In this document: positions 33,121 to 45,961 of the stretch, in pieces
Layout of the letters: each line of letters opens with the position of its first letter
Numbering within the stretch: the first letter of the stretch is position 1
DNA from: Atriophallophorus winterbourni
Lineage: Eukaryota > Platyhelminthes > Trematoda > Plagiorchiida > Microphallidae
NCBI GenBank assembly: GCA_013407085.1
Contig: JACCGJ010000307.1
Location: 1-64,000, forward strand
Reading direction: 5' to 3'
Length of the DNA stretch: 64,000 nucleotides
Translations under genes and position numbers: made by a program
Notes under the pieces: generated by a model
What the model was told of the DNA's origin: nothing
The model's input: the letters and a program-made list of their open reading frames with translations, nothing else
Databases searched by the model: none

Positions 33121-35150
33121 CGGCAAGACAAGATTCGATCCTAAGATTGAATGCAATTGCGACTCTAAAATATTGACCCAAATGCAAACATTGAGATTGG
33201 TTCACTGACGGGAGGAAAAACGGTGTGGATAAATCTAACTCGAAGACAGATAGACACATTATTTACCCTATTTGCTTAATGAGGTCAAAGGTATCTCGTT
33301 AGTATGATTAAAACATTTTCTTACAACAATTTTATTCGTAATATGCACAGGTTTTTTGTTTTCTAACCTTGGTTCCAAGCTAAACATTCTGATATTTCCA
33401 AATAATACTATTTTTTGTTTTTTATTCATCATGTCAATTGTTTAGCTGTTAATTTGAATGGCAAACAATCAAACATTAAATGGATAGAGCACAACTTATA
33501 TCAAGGATTCTTATTCAGAATGATTAAACAACCATTGCTAGAATGAACTATGGTTATGAATTGTGAATTTCAAACAAACAATAAGGAACACACGGTCAGT
33601 GTATGTGGCCTACTGATAAAAGTGAGCAAATAGCAAACTCAGTCTTTTGGAGAACGGCACAAAATAGGTAGATGACGTCCGAAACTCTGGTACTGATTCG
33701 ATCGGCTTAGAGGCAATTCTTTTTATGTGTCAGATTAAAAATTGGAAGGACTCATGCTTCTTCAAGAATATTTCTTATACCGTGGGCGCGGACTACCCTA
33801 AGTTCGAATTCAAAGTTCCAACTCAACAAACAGTAGATCGATTGGAATATTAAAATGTCAAATTATTTCGCCAAAGTTATTAAGTTGTCTACTAAAACTC
33901 TCTGTAGGGGCACTACCATTTTCTTATTATATATGTGTGTGAATGAATGATAATGTTAGGTTTATATCGCACACGTCTATCGAAGAGTCATTTGAATAAT
34001 TTACTTACAATGAGAAAAAGGATACCACTACGGAACATAATTAAATTAACTGATAGGCAATGATGAACGAGAACTTTGCCATGTTGCCCAAACCCAGATA
34101 GACATAAAATGAGAAAAGCGTAGATGACCTTATCGAAAAAGCGTCAAAATGTTCTGTAGAACAGCTTATTGGAGCTTTTCGCATAAGTCGGAAATGTAAC
34201 TGGATATCTGTAACAGTATCCACAAATACGCAGCACAAGTAAATCAGTGCTAATTTACTGAGGACGAACGGAAGTCGATGCCGGATTTTTAAAAATAACA
34301 GATATCAAAGTGAAGGATATCTCTGTTGGTACAGAATAACTTTGCCGAAGTGACTGAGATTCTAGCAGGCTTAGCTCATCGTTTGATAATTTGTGTTTGT
34401 TAATCTGTTTCATTATTATTTATCGCTACCAAACAGTCTAGTATAATTAGAAGTGTCATTTATCCGATTAAACGGAGAAAGCGATCGGTTAGGAACTTAA
34501 GACATCTCAATATTTATTTATACAGATCTCAGGTAACCTATTCAACAACACTGCCCATGATTACAAATGATGACTGCAAAGAATATGTAGGTTAGACACG
34601 CTAACGTTGTTTCGAAACTACACTACGAGAGGAAAGTTTATATAACTGAGCATGCACTACTATTAATACAAATAACAAAGTTGATAAGGCAGTATGAAAT
34701 CCTTGCCCAGAATTTGTGCAAACTTCAAAGTGTCTATATACTTTGAAAATGTGCAGACTATGAAACAAAAAAAAATATTTAAAAGAAGTAGAAAGGAGAT
34801 GCATGCAGTGATGAACAACCCTAATGGTTTGAACCGAAGCAGTATTTCAGGTAAGAGGGACAGATCATCATTTAACTCACGAGTTGACACATTCGGAAAA
34901 CTTTACCGTCTACAAATAAAAGCCAAAATTAAAAGTCACAGAGGAAAGAACGTCGACAACTAAGATGATGAGTATAGAGAATTTTCTGTTCAATTCTCGT
35001 CAAAATAATTGATCCATGTTGGTTTTTGCGAAAATTTGTTGTCAATATCCATCCGAAACGATACTACAGCTATGTTCAATTTAAAGGCTCAAACCGAAAA
35101 GGAACAGGTACCTCGAGAAGAGACGATGGCTCTGGCGTCATTACCAGCTT
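33121..35150. other. Upstream flank of the CCDC61 homologue, no second gene seen
   Basis: AT-rich, with no domain-bearing frame. The promoter and any 5' untranslated exon of the CCDC61 homologue should lie here, but I see no distinctive promoter element to name. Confidence 0.45.
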
Positions 35151-35720
35151 AAAACACTCACTCACTTAGTCCTTTCCATGCCGGGTGGCAAATGAGGCGA
35201 AGACAATCTCACGCCAGTGGTTCTGGTCTGCCGCTTCTTCCGTTGCCGTCTGCACCGTGAATCCTTGTGCATGTAGTTCGCGTTTCAACGTTCTGCGCCA
35301 AGTTTTCTTGGGCCGTCCCCTTTTTCGTTTACCATGCGGAGCTAGTGAATGGCTACCTTCGTATGCAAACTGGGATACATCCTGCAGACATGACCGAACC
35401 ATCTCCACTGTCGTCTTTTGACTACGGTAGATACCACTTCCAGACCAGTTTTTCTCAGATGCTCTTCATTCATAATGATGTGTGGCCCAAAAATCCGTAG
35501 AATCCTTCTCAAGCACTTAGTTTGAAACACGTTTATTCTGCGCTCAATGGCAGCGGTCGTCTTCCAGCATTCCGATGCATACAGCAACACACTAAGAACG
35601 TTGCTCTTGAAGCGTCTGATCTTCGTGTTAATGCTCAGAGCGGAGGACTTCCAAATGGAATTTCCAAATGGAATAACAAGCTTAAAAAGGCTCATTTGTT
35701 TTCTTTGCATTTTCGTGCAA
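35150..35720 (-). mobile_element. LINE 3'-end fragment (family ending 'RPKKTWRRTL...ATRH')
   Basis: Two minus-strand frames offset by a frameshift near 35370 carry a LINE C-terminus: 'NVLSVLLYASECWKTT', 'NVFQTKCLRRILRIFGPHI', 'RQWRWFGHVCRM', then 'GKRKRGRPKKTWRRTLKREL' and 'NHWREIVFASFATRHGKD'. This thumb and tail architecture differs from the RTE-like copy at 25.4-26.8 kb. 5' truncated in the RT thumb, abutting LINE E. Confidence 0.75.
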
Positions 35721-35769
35721 CGCCGAATTGATAACTCGAACGTCTTTGCGTCATCAATTCACTGTGCGC

Positions 35770-37140
35770 TGTGCATCGAGATAACATTCGAGGTACACAA
35801 TATCGAGCGTATATTGGCCAGCCAAGAATACAAGTCGGCAGAGCTTGATAACATCCATCCACAAATGATCAGACTGTTAGCTCCAAGACTAGCTGCGCCG
35901 ATCACAAAACATTTTAGAACATCCCTCAGACAGGGCACCCTTCATTTTGACTGGAGAACAGTCGTTGAAGTGCCAATTGACAAGGGAGAAGCTTTTCGGC
36001 GGTCAAAAATTAACGCCCGGTTAGTTTCACTAGTGTACTATGTAAGGTTATGAAAATTTGTGGATACCTAACCAAACACTCTCTTCTGAATGCCGCACAA
36101 CACGGCTTCCTGAAAGGTAGGTAATGTCTGACTAACTTGTTGAGCTTTCGAAACGAGGTCACTAAGCTGATGGTACATCAGTAGATGTGTTTTATCTTGA
36201 GTTTAGTGAGGCTTTCGATTCAGTGAACCACAGGCTTTTGCTTCTCAAACTCTCAGGTATAGGAGTATCAGAAGACTTACTGGGCTGGATTCGCGAATTC
36301 CTTAGTGAGCGTTCCTTTATCGTCAGGGTAGATGATACGTACTCCGCATGTGCGCATATAACGAGTGGGATTTAACAGAGCTGTCTTGGGGCCGTTGATG
36401 TTCCTCATATTCATTGGTGATCTAGCTAAACAACTGCGCTCAACGTGTTATATGTTTGCTGACAACGTAAAAATGGCCGGTAGGTCGGATAACTCCGATC
36501 TGATAAATAACATGGAAGCTGTGACAAAATGGGAGGATAAGTAGGACCATTTCCTTGACATATAGAAGAGTCACTTGCTCTCTACACGAGCAGGTAATAT
36601 AACTGTCTCTACGCCCCACACGGAGTTCCTTAATGTAAAATCTGCTTAGAACATAGGAATCATCGTCCTCGCTAATTTCAAGTGGGCCGACCAATGTGCA
36701 GCTCCGGCTTAAAGGGCCATAAGGGAACGTTTTCGACTTCGTTCAACCTTCATATGAAAAAAGCTGAGGTGCTGTTATCCATCTGCAAGGCAATAGTAAG
36801 GACGCATGTCGAATATTGTATTCAGGCTTGGCCATATTACCAGAATATAATCCAGCTAGAAAAGGTACAGAAGCTGGCCACGCGCATAATGGATTGTTGA
36901 TGCTATAGAAACCTTCAAAGTTGTCAAAGTATAAGGTGTGTTGAATTCGATGATTTCTTTCGGTTCTCTCCTTTGGTTGGTACAGGAGGCCACAGTCTCA
37001 ATCTAAGTAAACAGCACACCAAGCTGGACTCCGTAACGCACTTCTTTAGCAAGTGTCTAGGGAACGCATGGAACTCACTCCACGCAGAACTAGCCTCGGC
37101 AGCTTCAGTAAATGCGTTCAAATAGAGGCAGCTGCTCTTT
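35770..37140 (+). mobile_element. CR1-like LINE E, heavily degraded ORF2
   Basis: Broken plus-strand frames follow the order of LINE A ORF2: 'LDNIHPQMIRLLAPRLAAPI' and 'WRTVVEVPIDKGE' (before RT motif A), 'QHGFLKGR', 'LEFSEAFDSVNHRLLLLKLS' (motif A), 'LLGWIREFLSERSFIVRVDD', then far downstream 'AIVRTHVEYCIQAWPYYQN', 'LEKVQKLATRIM' and 'GGHSLNLSKQHTKLDS'. The FADD motif region is decayed, reading 'CLLTT' where an Asp-Asp pair is expected. The endonuclease and ORF1 are missing. Dozens of stops; clearly older than LINEs A and B. Confidence 0.8.
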
Positions 37141-37376
37141 TCGGAGCATTACCCCTAGGATTAAAATCTCTCGCTATTTACTGTCAAAAACAGCAAAAAT
37201 CTTGATGAAACACACAAAACGTGGAACTAGTCTCGGCAGCTTCGGTAAATGCGCTCAAACATGGGCTAGAAGAACGGTGGCAGGTGCTCTTTTTGATGAT
37301 TTACCCTTAGAATTATACACATCCCTATTTACTGTCAAAAACAGCGAAAATATTGTGAAAATCTTTTTGAAACACA
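37083..37376 (+). repeat. Direct repeat of the LINE E 3' end
   Basis: The block 'gcctcggcagcttcagtaaa' at about 37093 recurs at about 37228, and 'atttactgtcaaaaacagc' at about 37169 recurs at about 37331. The last 130-160 bases of the element are therefore present twice in tandem with indels. Confidence 0.75.
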
Positions 37377-37861
37377 AAAGGCGTATTTTTGCAGTTTTTC
37401 TCTTTGTTAACATTAACTGCTGTTTATCGTCTTTTCATTTGTTTGGGCATGAAACATACGCTAACTGTCTCACATTTCGGTGACGAGACCCTCTCCCGAG
37501 TACAAAAGCATGTGCTTCCTACGAATCAATCCTGGTAGTGGCGTGTGTTTTCAAGCACACCTTTGACAAAATCTGGGCACTCGTTTCTATTTGGTCGACT
37601 ATCGACCTGTGATACTGATACATTATGCTCCGTTGCTAATGCTAACACATACATCGATTTATTTCATAAATACTTTTCAAGTAAAATTAACATGAATTAA
37701 AAGCTAAGTTAACGAAATTGCATTATTAACACTAGAAAGTCAACATTATAGTGGCCGTTCAGTTGAGCAGGCAAAAGATCTCACTGAGAGTGATAATGAA
37801 AGTAATGTTTGAATGTGCAAACGACCTTGTAGTTAAACAATTTAGAAGATGTAAAATAAAT
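37377..37861. other. Unassigned spacer
   Basis: No gene or recognised repeat. Confidence 0.4.
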
Positions 37862-37965
37862 TTAGTTCATTTCAGTTTGCACAGGACAGTAATCAGTAAA
37901 CGAGCAAATGGAGCGTCCAAAATATCTTTCTGTAGAGAGCTGCACAGAAGCACCTAATTTTTTCT
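37862..37965 (-). mobile_element. CR1-like LINE, 3'-tail fragment of the LINE A/B family
   Basis: About 100 bases matching the extreme 3' end of LINE B: 'agtttgcacaggacagtaat', 'ggagcgtcc' and 'tgcacagaagcacc'. Only the tail is present, as in a severely 5'-truncated insertion. It lies directly upstream of LINE A in inverted orientation. Confidence 0.7.
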
Positions 37966-38229
37966 ATTTGTCCGTTTAAAATCTTCGACGATCATGACGA
38001 GGCAATTGAGCTGGTTGGAACTTCTGAACTTGCGCGGTACGTTCAACTTGATTGTATTTCCCACGCTCCGATAAATATCATTACGAATTTTTGCTATTCC
38101 TTGAATTTGCAGTAAAATAGAATAACTATTTCACTATATTATTGATATTTTTCTGCTTAATTACGCCAGTAATAAAATCAGCTTGTATTTTTCTACTGAA
38201 CTATCATTACTCACATTTTACCGATAGAT

Positions 38230-39560
38230 ATGAGTTCAAAAAATACCTGCCTCAACGGAAAATGTGGCAAAATGGTGGCTAAGGGCATCGAGTGTACAGC
38301 TTGCAAGCGTTGGGCTTACCCTAGCTGCTCAGGCATACATAAATCTCACTACGGGATTTATGCAAAATACCGCTGGTTGCAGTGGTATTGTTCCGGCTGT
38401 CACGAGGCTGCCACTGACGCCGCTTGCCAAAAGCCAAGGAATAGCGTGACGTCGCGAAGCTCGTCAGATTTTGCAGCCGCCCAATCGTATGCATCTGTGG
38501 TGAAAGCAAATATAAATTCTGAGACTACAGCTGGCAACGCTATAGCGCACAAATCTAGCCGGCTGCAATGTTCTTCCAAGCAAGCTACCTCTCCTAAGGT
38601 GGTAAATAAAGCCAGGACTTCGAAAAAGCGTGCTATCAAAACGGCGGAAAAAGGGCATCCCCTGATAATGTAGACGTAGCTTTCCAGTTACCTAGTCCTT
38701 CAAAGCAAGCTTCCTCTCCGAAGGTCGTAAACGTAGCCCAAACTCCGAAAAAACGTACCAAGCAAGGTAAAGCCCATACTCAACGGAAGAAACATGGAAA
38801 TGTTGCTGGCTCACCCGACCTGGATAAAATTATCCAGGAATTAAACGGTTTGCGTAAGCAAGTTGAGTCACTTAACGGCACTTCTTATTACTCTTCAAAA
38901 ACTAGAACCCGAAATGTTCTAGTTTTCAATCGAGCGGAGCCTTTTATTAGGGAATCAAAAAGTCGAAGAGATTTTGATCGCAGATGTATTAGCGATCTCA
39001 TCCGGATGGTAGGTCTAAAGCCTTCTACTCCCACGGTGCGAGTTCACCGTGTAGGGAGATGGAAGATGGATAACCGCCCTAGGCCAATACTGGTAGAATT
39101 CAAGTACCAGGCGGATCGGGATGCGTTATTGTCTAGGGCTAAATACATCGCCACAACAACTCTAGACAAGCTTCAGGTTAAGCCAGACAACCCTCCATCT
39201 CATATTAGACAAAACCCTTCCGCTCCACATAGGAGAAACTTCGCTTTAAGGACATCTGCTATCCGTAAGACTGATGCAAACCGTAGCGCTAGTGAATCCG
39301 TTAAGATCTTACCGAAAAGCTCATCGCTAAGAGTCTGGCTGTCCGGATTAGACGACGTTGACGCGCTTATCGAAAATGAAGATGGGAGCCAAGCAAATTT
39401 CTCTAGTTGTTGCTCTTCGATAGAGGCGGCCTCAATCTTCAGTCAACGGTCCGTAACATCCACGCTAGAGGTTATTGAACCAGATACTCCTGCTTTAAGT
39501 AGCACGCCAAAAAACGTGCACCTCCCTCGGGTGCTTCGACCGAGGGCCAATCAGGGTTAG
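38230..39560 (+). pseudogene. LINE A ORF1 (PHD-like zinc finger protein), frameshifted
   Basis: Starts MSSKNTC. Residues 1-65 hold a C4HC3-type finger: 'CLNGKCGKMVAKGIECTACK', then 'WAYPSCSGIH' and 'WYCSGCH'. Such ORF1 proteins bind LINE RNA. The first frame stops at TAG 38671-38673, but the sequence shifts by one base in an A/G run near 38650 and the other frame continues to 39560 with 'NVLVFNRAEPFIRESKSRRD' and 'RVHRVGRWKMDNRPRPILVE', as in LINE B ORF1. The Lys/Ser-rich middle is partly duplicated, about 126 bases apart (38575 and 38700). It ends 30 bases before ORF2. Confidence 0.85.
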
Positions 39561-39589
39561 TTTCAGAAGCACGCAAAATCAGCGCCCCA

Positions 39590-42370
39590 GTGCTGTACGC
39601 TAATGTGTGCAGCATAAGGAATAAGTGGGCTGACCTCTCTCTTCGTGTGGCTGAGTTGCACCCCCGGGTTATAGCGCTTTCTGAGACATGGCAGTCCGCA
39701 CTTGACGATGTGCCAACAAACATCAGCGAACAGTATCTCGTCATTAGATGCGAAAGACCTGGCGACAGGAGAGGCGGTGGCGTTGCACTCCTCCTAGAGT
39801 ATGGCTTGCACAATACAGGAACGGGTATATCCCTAAGTAGTGAAAACGTCCAAGATGTTACGAGTATCCTGACTTGCTACAAGTCAGCCCTCGCAATTGC
39901 TTGTGTCTACGTCACACCCAGTGCAGTCCAGCAGGAGATTACACAGCTGATTGAGACGCTCGACAGGTTGTTTCAATCAGCTCCCAGCGTACTCATCTTA
40001 GGTGATTTCAACCTCCCGGACATAAATTGGGCCGTCTCTGTAGGTTTAGTCACCAAGCAATCCGAAATGTTTCTCGAATGGCTCCATGATCATGCGCTGC
40101 ATCAGCATGTGAGTGATCCTACGAGGTTTCGTAATGAGTGTACTCCATCCACTCTCGACCTAGTATTGTCGTCCCAGCCCGAAGCCGTTAGATTCTTAAA
40201 ATACCTACCACCGCTCGGCAAAAGCGATCACGTAATGATAAGCTTCGAAGCGGTACTGCGGTTTCACAAACCTACTGCTCGCCCTAGACGAAATTTTAGG
40301 CTTGTAGACTGGGATTTTCTTCTACAGACTTCAAAATCTTTCTTTCAGTTCTCTAACGATTTTAATGTAAGTGAAAACTGGGATAGAATTTGTAAGTATC
40401 TTAAGGAGTTACAAGACAAGCACGCTCCGCTGCAAGTCGTGAAAAAGCATCATAGGCCGCCCTGGTGGACTCCTCGAGTTCGTCGGTCTACCCGTAAACG
40501 AGATCGTTTATGGCGGCAATATAAGCTATCTCTTACTTCTGGTTCTTGGGTCCGATACAAAACCGCTCGGAACTCTTGTGTTAAAATACAGCGTTTGCTC
40601 GAACAGGAGTTTGAGTTATCCTTAGCTAGGCATGCTTAATCCAATCCCAAAAGATTTTATAGCTACGCTCAGTCGAAAGGAAAAACCAGGGAAAACTTTG
40701 AAGATTTAAATCTGGAGGACGGAAAATTAGCCGATACCGACCTGTCTAAGGCGAGTGCCTTCTCTAGGTTCTTCAGTGGCATTTAGAGACGTGATAATTC
40801 TTCAATTGCTCCGTCTAGCTCGTTTAATCTACTACCTGGCGCTCCTGCACTAGATGAGTTGTCGTTCATGGAATCCGATGTGTGTGAAGCACTTATCCAT
40901 GTTCGCGTCAACAAAGCTGAGGGACCAGACAGTATCCACTCGATTATGCTAAAGAATCTTGCTCCAGTGCTTACAGAACCCTTATGCAAGCTCTTCAATT
41001 CATGCTTGAACATGGGAGTGGTTCCTAGTGAGTGGAAAGAAGCTATAATCGTGCCAATACACAAGGGTGGTTGCAGCTCAACTGTTGGTAACTATAGACC
41101 TGTCAGCCTGACTAGCATCGTCTCGAAAGTAATGGAAAAACTGCTGCGTGACAAAATCTGTCAGCATCTTTGTCGGCATTCTCTACTGAGTGTAACTCAG
41201 CATGGATTTCTTAAGGGTAGATCCTGCCTGACAAACCTTCTTAGTTTTCTCAATACTGCCACTAAAAGGATGGATGAAGGGAAGCCTGTCGAAGCCCTCT
41301 ACCTAGACTTCAGCAAGGCTTTTGATTCCGTAAACCACCGCCTTCTAGAGATTAAGCTAGCAGCAAAAGGCATTCGGGGTAGTCTACTTGCTTGGATAAA
41401 GGCCTTCCTAACAGGTAGGACATTCCGAGTTAGGGTAGGATCTACGCTGTCGAATGAAACCGACGTGATCAGTGGTGTAACCCAAGGTTCGGTACTTGGT
41501 CCTCTTCTATTCCTGATTTTCATCGATGACTTGTTCTCTGCATTGAAGTGCCCATGCTTCAATTTTGCGGATGATGTGAAATTCATCGGATCAACGGACG
41601 AAGATACCTTGATGCACGACCTTGAACGGGTCGTAAACTGGTCACACCAGTGGGACCTCCCACTTAACCTTAATAAGAGCCAACTCTTGTCAGCACTGGT
41701 TGATAAGATTTTAGTTCAGGCGTCAGGCAATTCTCTCACTGTTAGCGCCACACAGCGTGTTAAGGATTTTGGAGTACTAGTTAGGACGGACTTCAAATGG
41801 GAGGACCAATGCGCGGCTGCAGCTCAACGTGCTCGCGAAGTTCTCTTTCGGCTGAGATCCGTGTTATCCAGCAGAAGACCCGAGGTATTCCTGCCCCTTT
41901 ACAAGGCATTAGTTAGGCCGCATTTAGAATATTGTGTCCAGGCGTGGTGCCCTTACTACAAGAAGGATATCGTTCAACTCGAAAGCGTACAGCGTCTCGC
42001 AACTCGCATGATTGAGGGTCAGCGAGGGAAACCTTACGCTGCACGCCTAAAGTCCCTAGATCTTTTTTCACTTACGCGCCGTCGTTTGAGAGGTGACTTA
42101 ATTGAAACCTTTAAGATCTTGAAGGGGTTAAGTGGCGTTAGCATGACCGACTTCTTTGCCTTAAGTCCTGAGCTGGGCACCCGGGGCCATTCACTCAAAC
42201 TTGCTAAGGAGCGATGTCGGCTAGACTCCAGGAAACACTTTTTCAGCCTCAGGGTGGTAAATTTCTGGAACCGGCTTCCAGAAGAACTTATATCCTGCAG
42301 TTCTGTCGTAAGTTTTAAGCAGGGTTTGGACCGCATCTGGGGTAAGCTTTTTCCTGAATTCTCCCCCTAA
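39590..42370 (+). pseudogene. LINE A ORF2 (endonuclease and reverse transcriptase), two nonsense codons
   Basis: 2781 nt in a single frame, the same length as ORF2 of LINE B. Endonuclease motifs: 'ANVCSIRNKW', 'ALSETW', 'GDRRGGGVAL', 'ILGDFNLPDINW' and 'GKSDHVM'. RT motifs: 'VPIHKGG', 'NYRPVSLTS', 'LYLDFSKAFDSVNH', 'GSVLGPLLFLIFIDDL', 'FADDVKFIG' (catalytic Asp pair near 41569), then 'ALVRPHLEYCVQAWCPYY' and 'LATRMIEGQRGK'. Two in-frame stops break it: TAA at 40637-40639 (Lys in LINE B) and TAG at 40784-40786. 'GVTQGS' replaces the usual 'GVPQGS'. No frameshift seen. The element cannot make its own full polyprotein. Confidence 0.9.
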
Positions 42371-42614
42371 TTTTTATGCAAGATTAGGTTGTTCACCATT
42401 TTTATCGTTGTTTGGTAAGTAAGTAAATGCTAAAGTTCTGTTTGTTTAATACACAACTCTTCTTTAGCTGACCTCTCACCGTACTGGTGAGGAGAAATGT
42501 ATTCTTATCTTTCCAGCATCATTCATTACGTGGTGCTTCCTAAATACAACCCGGATAATCCCTTGGCATCGCGATCGTCGAGGATATCCAAACCACAATA
42601 AGAATAAACGCTTT

Positions 42615-42848
42615 GGCAGTGGTGGTTGCTTCTCTGCAGCTTTCCACCGAAAGAAATTCTGGACGCTCGATTGGCTCGTTCGCCACTTACTGTCCTGTGC
42701 AACTGAACTGAACTGAACTGACGCCAATAGATTAGTTCAGTTAAGTTCAGTTCAGTTTGCACAGGACAGTATGTGGCTGACAAGCCAATCGAGCGTCCAG
42801 AATTTCTTTCGGTGGAATGCTGCGGAGAAGCACCCACCACGGCCAAAG
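42615..42848. repeat. Palindromic junction of the LINE A and LINE B 3' ends
   Basis: 42615-42702 and 42758-42848 are reverse complements over almost 90 bases with scattered mismatches (for example 'ctggacgctcgattggct' against 'agccaatcgagcgtccag'). Between them are two short simple-repeat tails, (ACTGA)n from A and (TTCAG)n from B. This would form a long hairpin in single-stranded DNA or RNA. Confidence 0.88.
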
Positions 42849-43180
42849 GGTCAATCCTTTTCCTCCGTGTGGAACCTCTGATGGTCGTAGGACTAGGAGA
42901 ATGTAGTTGGAGGAGCACCGCGCTATAATCGATGCACTGCCAAAAGGTAATTTTCTTTCTTCTCTGTTTGCAATCTCTGATGATCGCGGTGCCAGGCGCT
43001 GTAGTAGTAGGATAGTAGTAGGACAGCAACGCGCAATAATCGATGCTGGAAAAAAGAAAAGGCAGTTTCTCCTCACCAGCACGGTGAGAGGTCAGCTGAT
43101 GGAGAATCAAGAATAGGAAGATGCTCTAAAATTGCTACAGTGAATAGCGAGCAAAATGGAGGACAACCTAAGCATGGTAA

Positions 43181-45961
43181 TCATGGGATGTAATCAGAGA
43201 ATAACTTACCCCAGTCACGGTCTAAACCCTGCTTGAAAGTTGAGACGGAACTACAGGAGATAAGTTCTTCAGGGAGCTTGTTCCAGAAGTTGACCACCCT
43301 GAAGCTGAAAAAGTTTTTCCTAGAATCTAGTCGACATCGTTCCTTAGCGAGCTTGAGTGCGTGTCCGCGAGTGCCCAGCTTAGGACTTAAGGTAAAGATG
43401 TCATCTGGATTAACGCCGCTTAAGCCCTTTAAGATCTTAAAGGTTTCAATCAAATCACCTCTCAAACGACGACGCTTAAGAGAGAAAAGACCCAGAGCCC
43501 AAAGGCGATCAGCATAACTTTTCCCACGCTGACCCTCAATCATGCGTGTTGCTAGTCGCTGGACGCTTTCAAGTCGAATGATATCCTTCTGGTAGTGAGG
43601 ACACCACGCCTGGACACAATATTCCAAATGCGGCCTGACTAACGCCTTGTAAAGTGGCAGGAACACGTCGGGACTTCTGCTGGAAAGCACCGACTTCAAC
43701 CGAAAGAGCACATTGCGTGCACGTTGCGCTGCAACAGCGCATTGGTCCTCCCATTTGAAGTCAGCTCTAACTAGAACACCCAAGTCCTTAACCCGCTGTG
43801 TGGCATCAACGCTAATAGGAGTACCTGACACCTGGACTGTGATCTTGTCGACCAGAGCAGACAAGAGTTGGCACTTATTGAGGTTCAGTGGGAGGTCCCA
43901 AAGTATGGACCAGTCAATGACCCGCTCGAGGTCGTGCAACAGAGTATCTTCATTCGTTGAACCAATGAACTTCACGTCATCCGCAAAAATGAAGCACGGG
44001 CACTCCAAGATAGGCGACAAGTCATCGATAAAAATCAGAAAGAGCAGCGGACCTAGCACAGACCCCTGAGGCACCCCACTTATCACCTCCGTTTGGATCG
44101 ACAACGTAGATTCTACTCGCACTCTAAAGGTCCTACCTGTCAGGAATGATTTTATCCAAGCAAGTAAACTACCCCGTATGCCTTTTGCTGCCAGCTTAGT
44201 TTCTAAAAATCTGTGGCTGACGGAATCGAAAGCCTTGCTAAAATCTAGGTAGAGCGCTTCGACCGGCTTCCCTTCATCCAACCTTTTCGTAGCAATATTG
44301 AGGAAACTCAAGAGGTTAGTCAAACAAGACCTCCCTTTCAGGAATCCATGTTGAGCTACACTAAGTAGAGAATGCTGGCAGAGATGCTGGCAGATTTTGT
44401 CGCGTATAAGTCTTTCCAATACTTTCGAGACGATGCTGGTCAGGCTGACTGGTCTATAGTTACCAAGAATTGACCTGCAACCACCTTTGTGTATTGGTAC
44501 TACTATGGCTTCTTTCCACTCACGAGGAACCATTGCCGAGTGCAAACATGAATTGAAGAGCTCACATAGTGGTTCTGCAAGCACTGGGGCGAGATTTCTC
44601 AACATAATTGAGTGGATGTGATCCGGACCCTCAGCCTTGTTAGCACGAACATGAATAAGAGCTCCATACACCTCCGCCTCATTAAAGGACAAATCATCTA
44701 GTGCAGGGACACCAGATGGAAAGTTAAGCAACTCAGGCGGTGTGAGTAAAGAATTATCCCTTCGCTGAACGCTACTGAAAAACTTTGAGAAGGCTGCCGC
44801 CTTAGCTAGGTCACTAGTAGCTACTTGTCCATCCTCCAGTTTTAAGTCACCGATGTTTACCCTAGTTTTTCCTTTAGATTGCGCGTAACTGTAAAACCTT
44901 TTCGGGTTGGATTTAGCATCCCTGGCTAAGGATAACTCAAACTTCTGTTTGAGCACACGCTGCATTTTGACACAAGCGTTTCGGGCGGTTCTGTAACGGA
45001 CCCACGAACCAGAGGTGAGCGATAGCCTATATTGCCTCCATAAGCGATCACGTTTACGAATAGAACGACGAACGCTGGGAGACCACCAGGGTGGCCGCTG
45101 GTGCTTATTCACGCATTGCAGTGGAGCATGCAGGTCTTGTAGCCCGTTAAGAAATCTGCAAATTCTGTCCCAGTTTTCAGTTACACTAGAATCACTCGAG
45201 AACAGAAGGTAAGATTTTGATGACTGTAAAAGTAGGCCCCAGTCAACACGCCTAAAATTACGTCTAGGGCGCGCAAGAGGTTTGTGGAAACGCAACAGCG
45301 CTTCGAAGCCTAACATTACGTGGTCGCTTTTGCCAAGAGGGGGGTAGGAACTTGACATTCTTGACAGCTTTTAGCTGAGACGACAGCATGAAATCAAGAG
45401 TGGATGGAGTGCATCCATCGCGGAACCTGGTGGGTTTGTTCACATGCTGATGTAATCCATGATAGTGGATCCAATAAAAAAAAATGCGGATTGCTCAGTG
45501 AGTACCCCTGAGGGAGCTGATCAGTCTATATCTGGGAGATTAAAATCACCTAGAATGAGTACGCTTGGGGCTGATTGAAACAACCCGTCAAGCATCTCAA
45601 GCAGTTGACTAATTTCTCTCAGGGTTGCACAGGGCGTGACGTAAACACAAGCAATCGCCAGTGCTGACTTATAGCAAGTCAGGACACTAGTAACATCTTG
45701 GACATTTTCGATAGCGAGTGATAACCCTGGACCCGTATTGTGTAGACCATATTCAAGGAAAAGTGCCACGCCTCCGCCTCTTCTATCGCCAGGTCTATCG
45801 CATCTGATGACAAGATATTGTTCGCTGATGCTAGCTGGCACAACATCAACCGCAGACAGCCAGGTTTCAGACAGCGCTATAACTCTCGGGTGTATCTCGG
45901 CTACACGAAAAGAAAGTTCAGACCACTTATTTCTTATGCTGCACACATTAGCGTACAACAT
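43181..45961 (-). pseudogene. LINE B ORF2 (endonuclease and reverse transcriptase), interrupted
   Basis: Same length as LINE A ORF2 (2781 nt). 45961-45521 encodes the endonuclease N-terminus ('ANVCSIRNKW', 'LSETW', 'RRGGGVAL', 'ILGDFNLPDID') and stops at TGA 45521-45523, where LINE A has Trp. Between 45520 and 45358 the frame is lost and regained through indels in a T run (about 45474-45482) and a C run (about 45339-45345 on plus). From 45358 to 43181 there is an uninterrupted 725-codon frame with 'LYLDFSKAFDSVSH', 'GVPQGSVLGPLLFLIFIDDL', 'IFADDVKFIG' and 'ALVRPHLEYCVQAWCPHY'. The RT is therefore intact while the endonuclease is broken. Confidence 0.9.

Larger units (their letters stand above)
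38017..42720 (+). mobile_element. CR1-like LINE A, near full length
   Basis: A 4.7-kb element with 5' leader, ORF1, ORF2 and a 3' untranslated region ending in (ACTGA)n-like repeats. Its leader ('gcggtacgttcaact' near 38034) matches the start of LINE B in inverted orientation, which sets the 5' boundary. ORF1 has one frameshift and ORF2 has two nonsense codons, so it is defective but recent. I call it CR1-like because it has a PHD-like ORF1, an apurinic-type endonuclease and an RT without RNase H. It lies tail to tail with LINE B. Confidence 0.88.

Noticed and set aside
38230..38673. PHD-finger protein as a cellular gene
   Set aside because: It is ORF1 of LINE A; the same protein precedes ORF2 in LINE B and is followed by endonuclease and RT.
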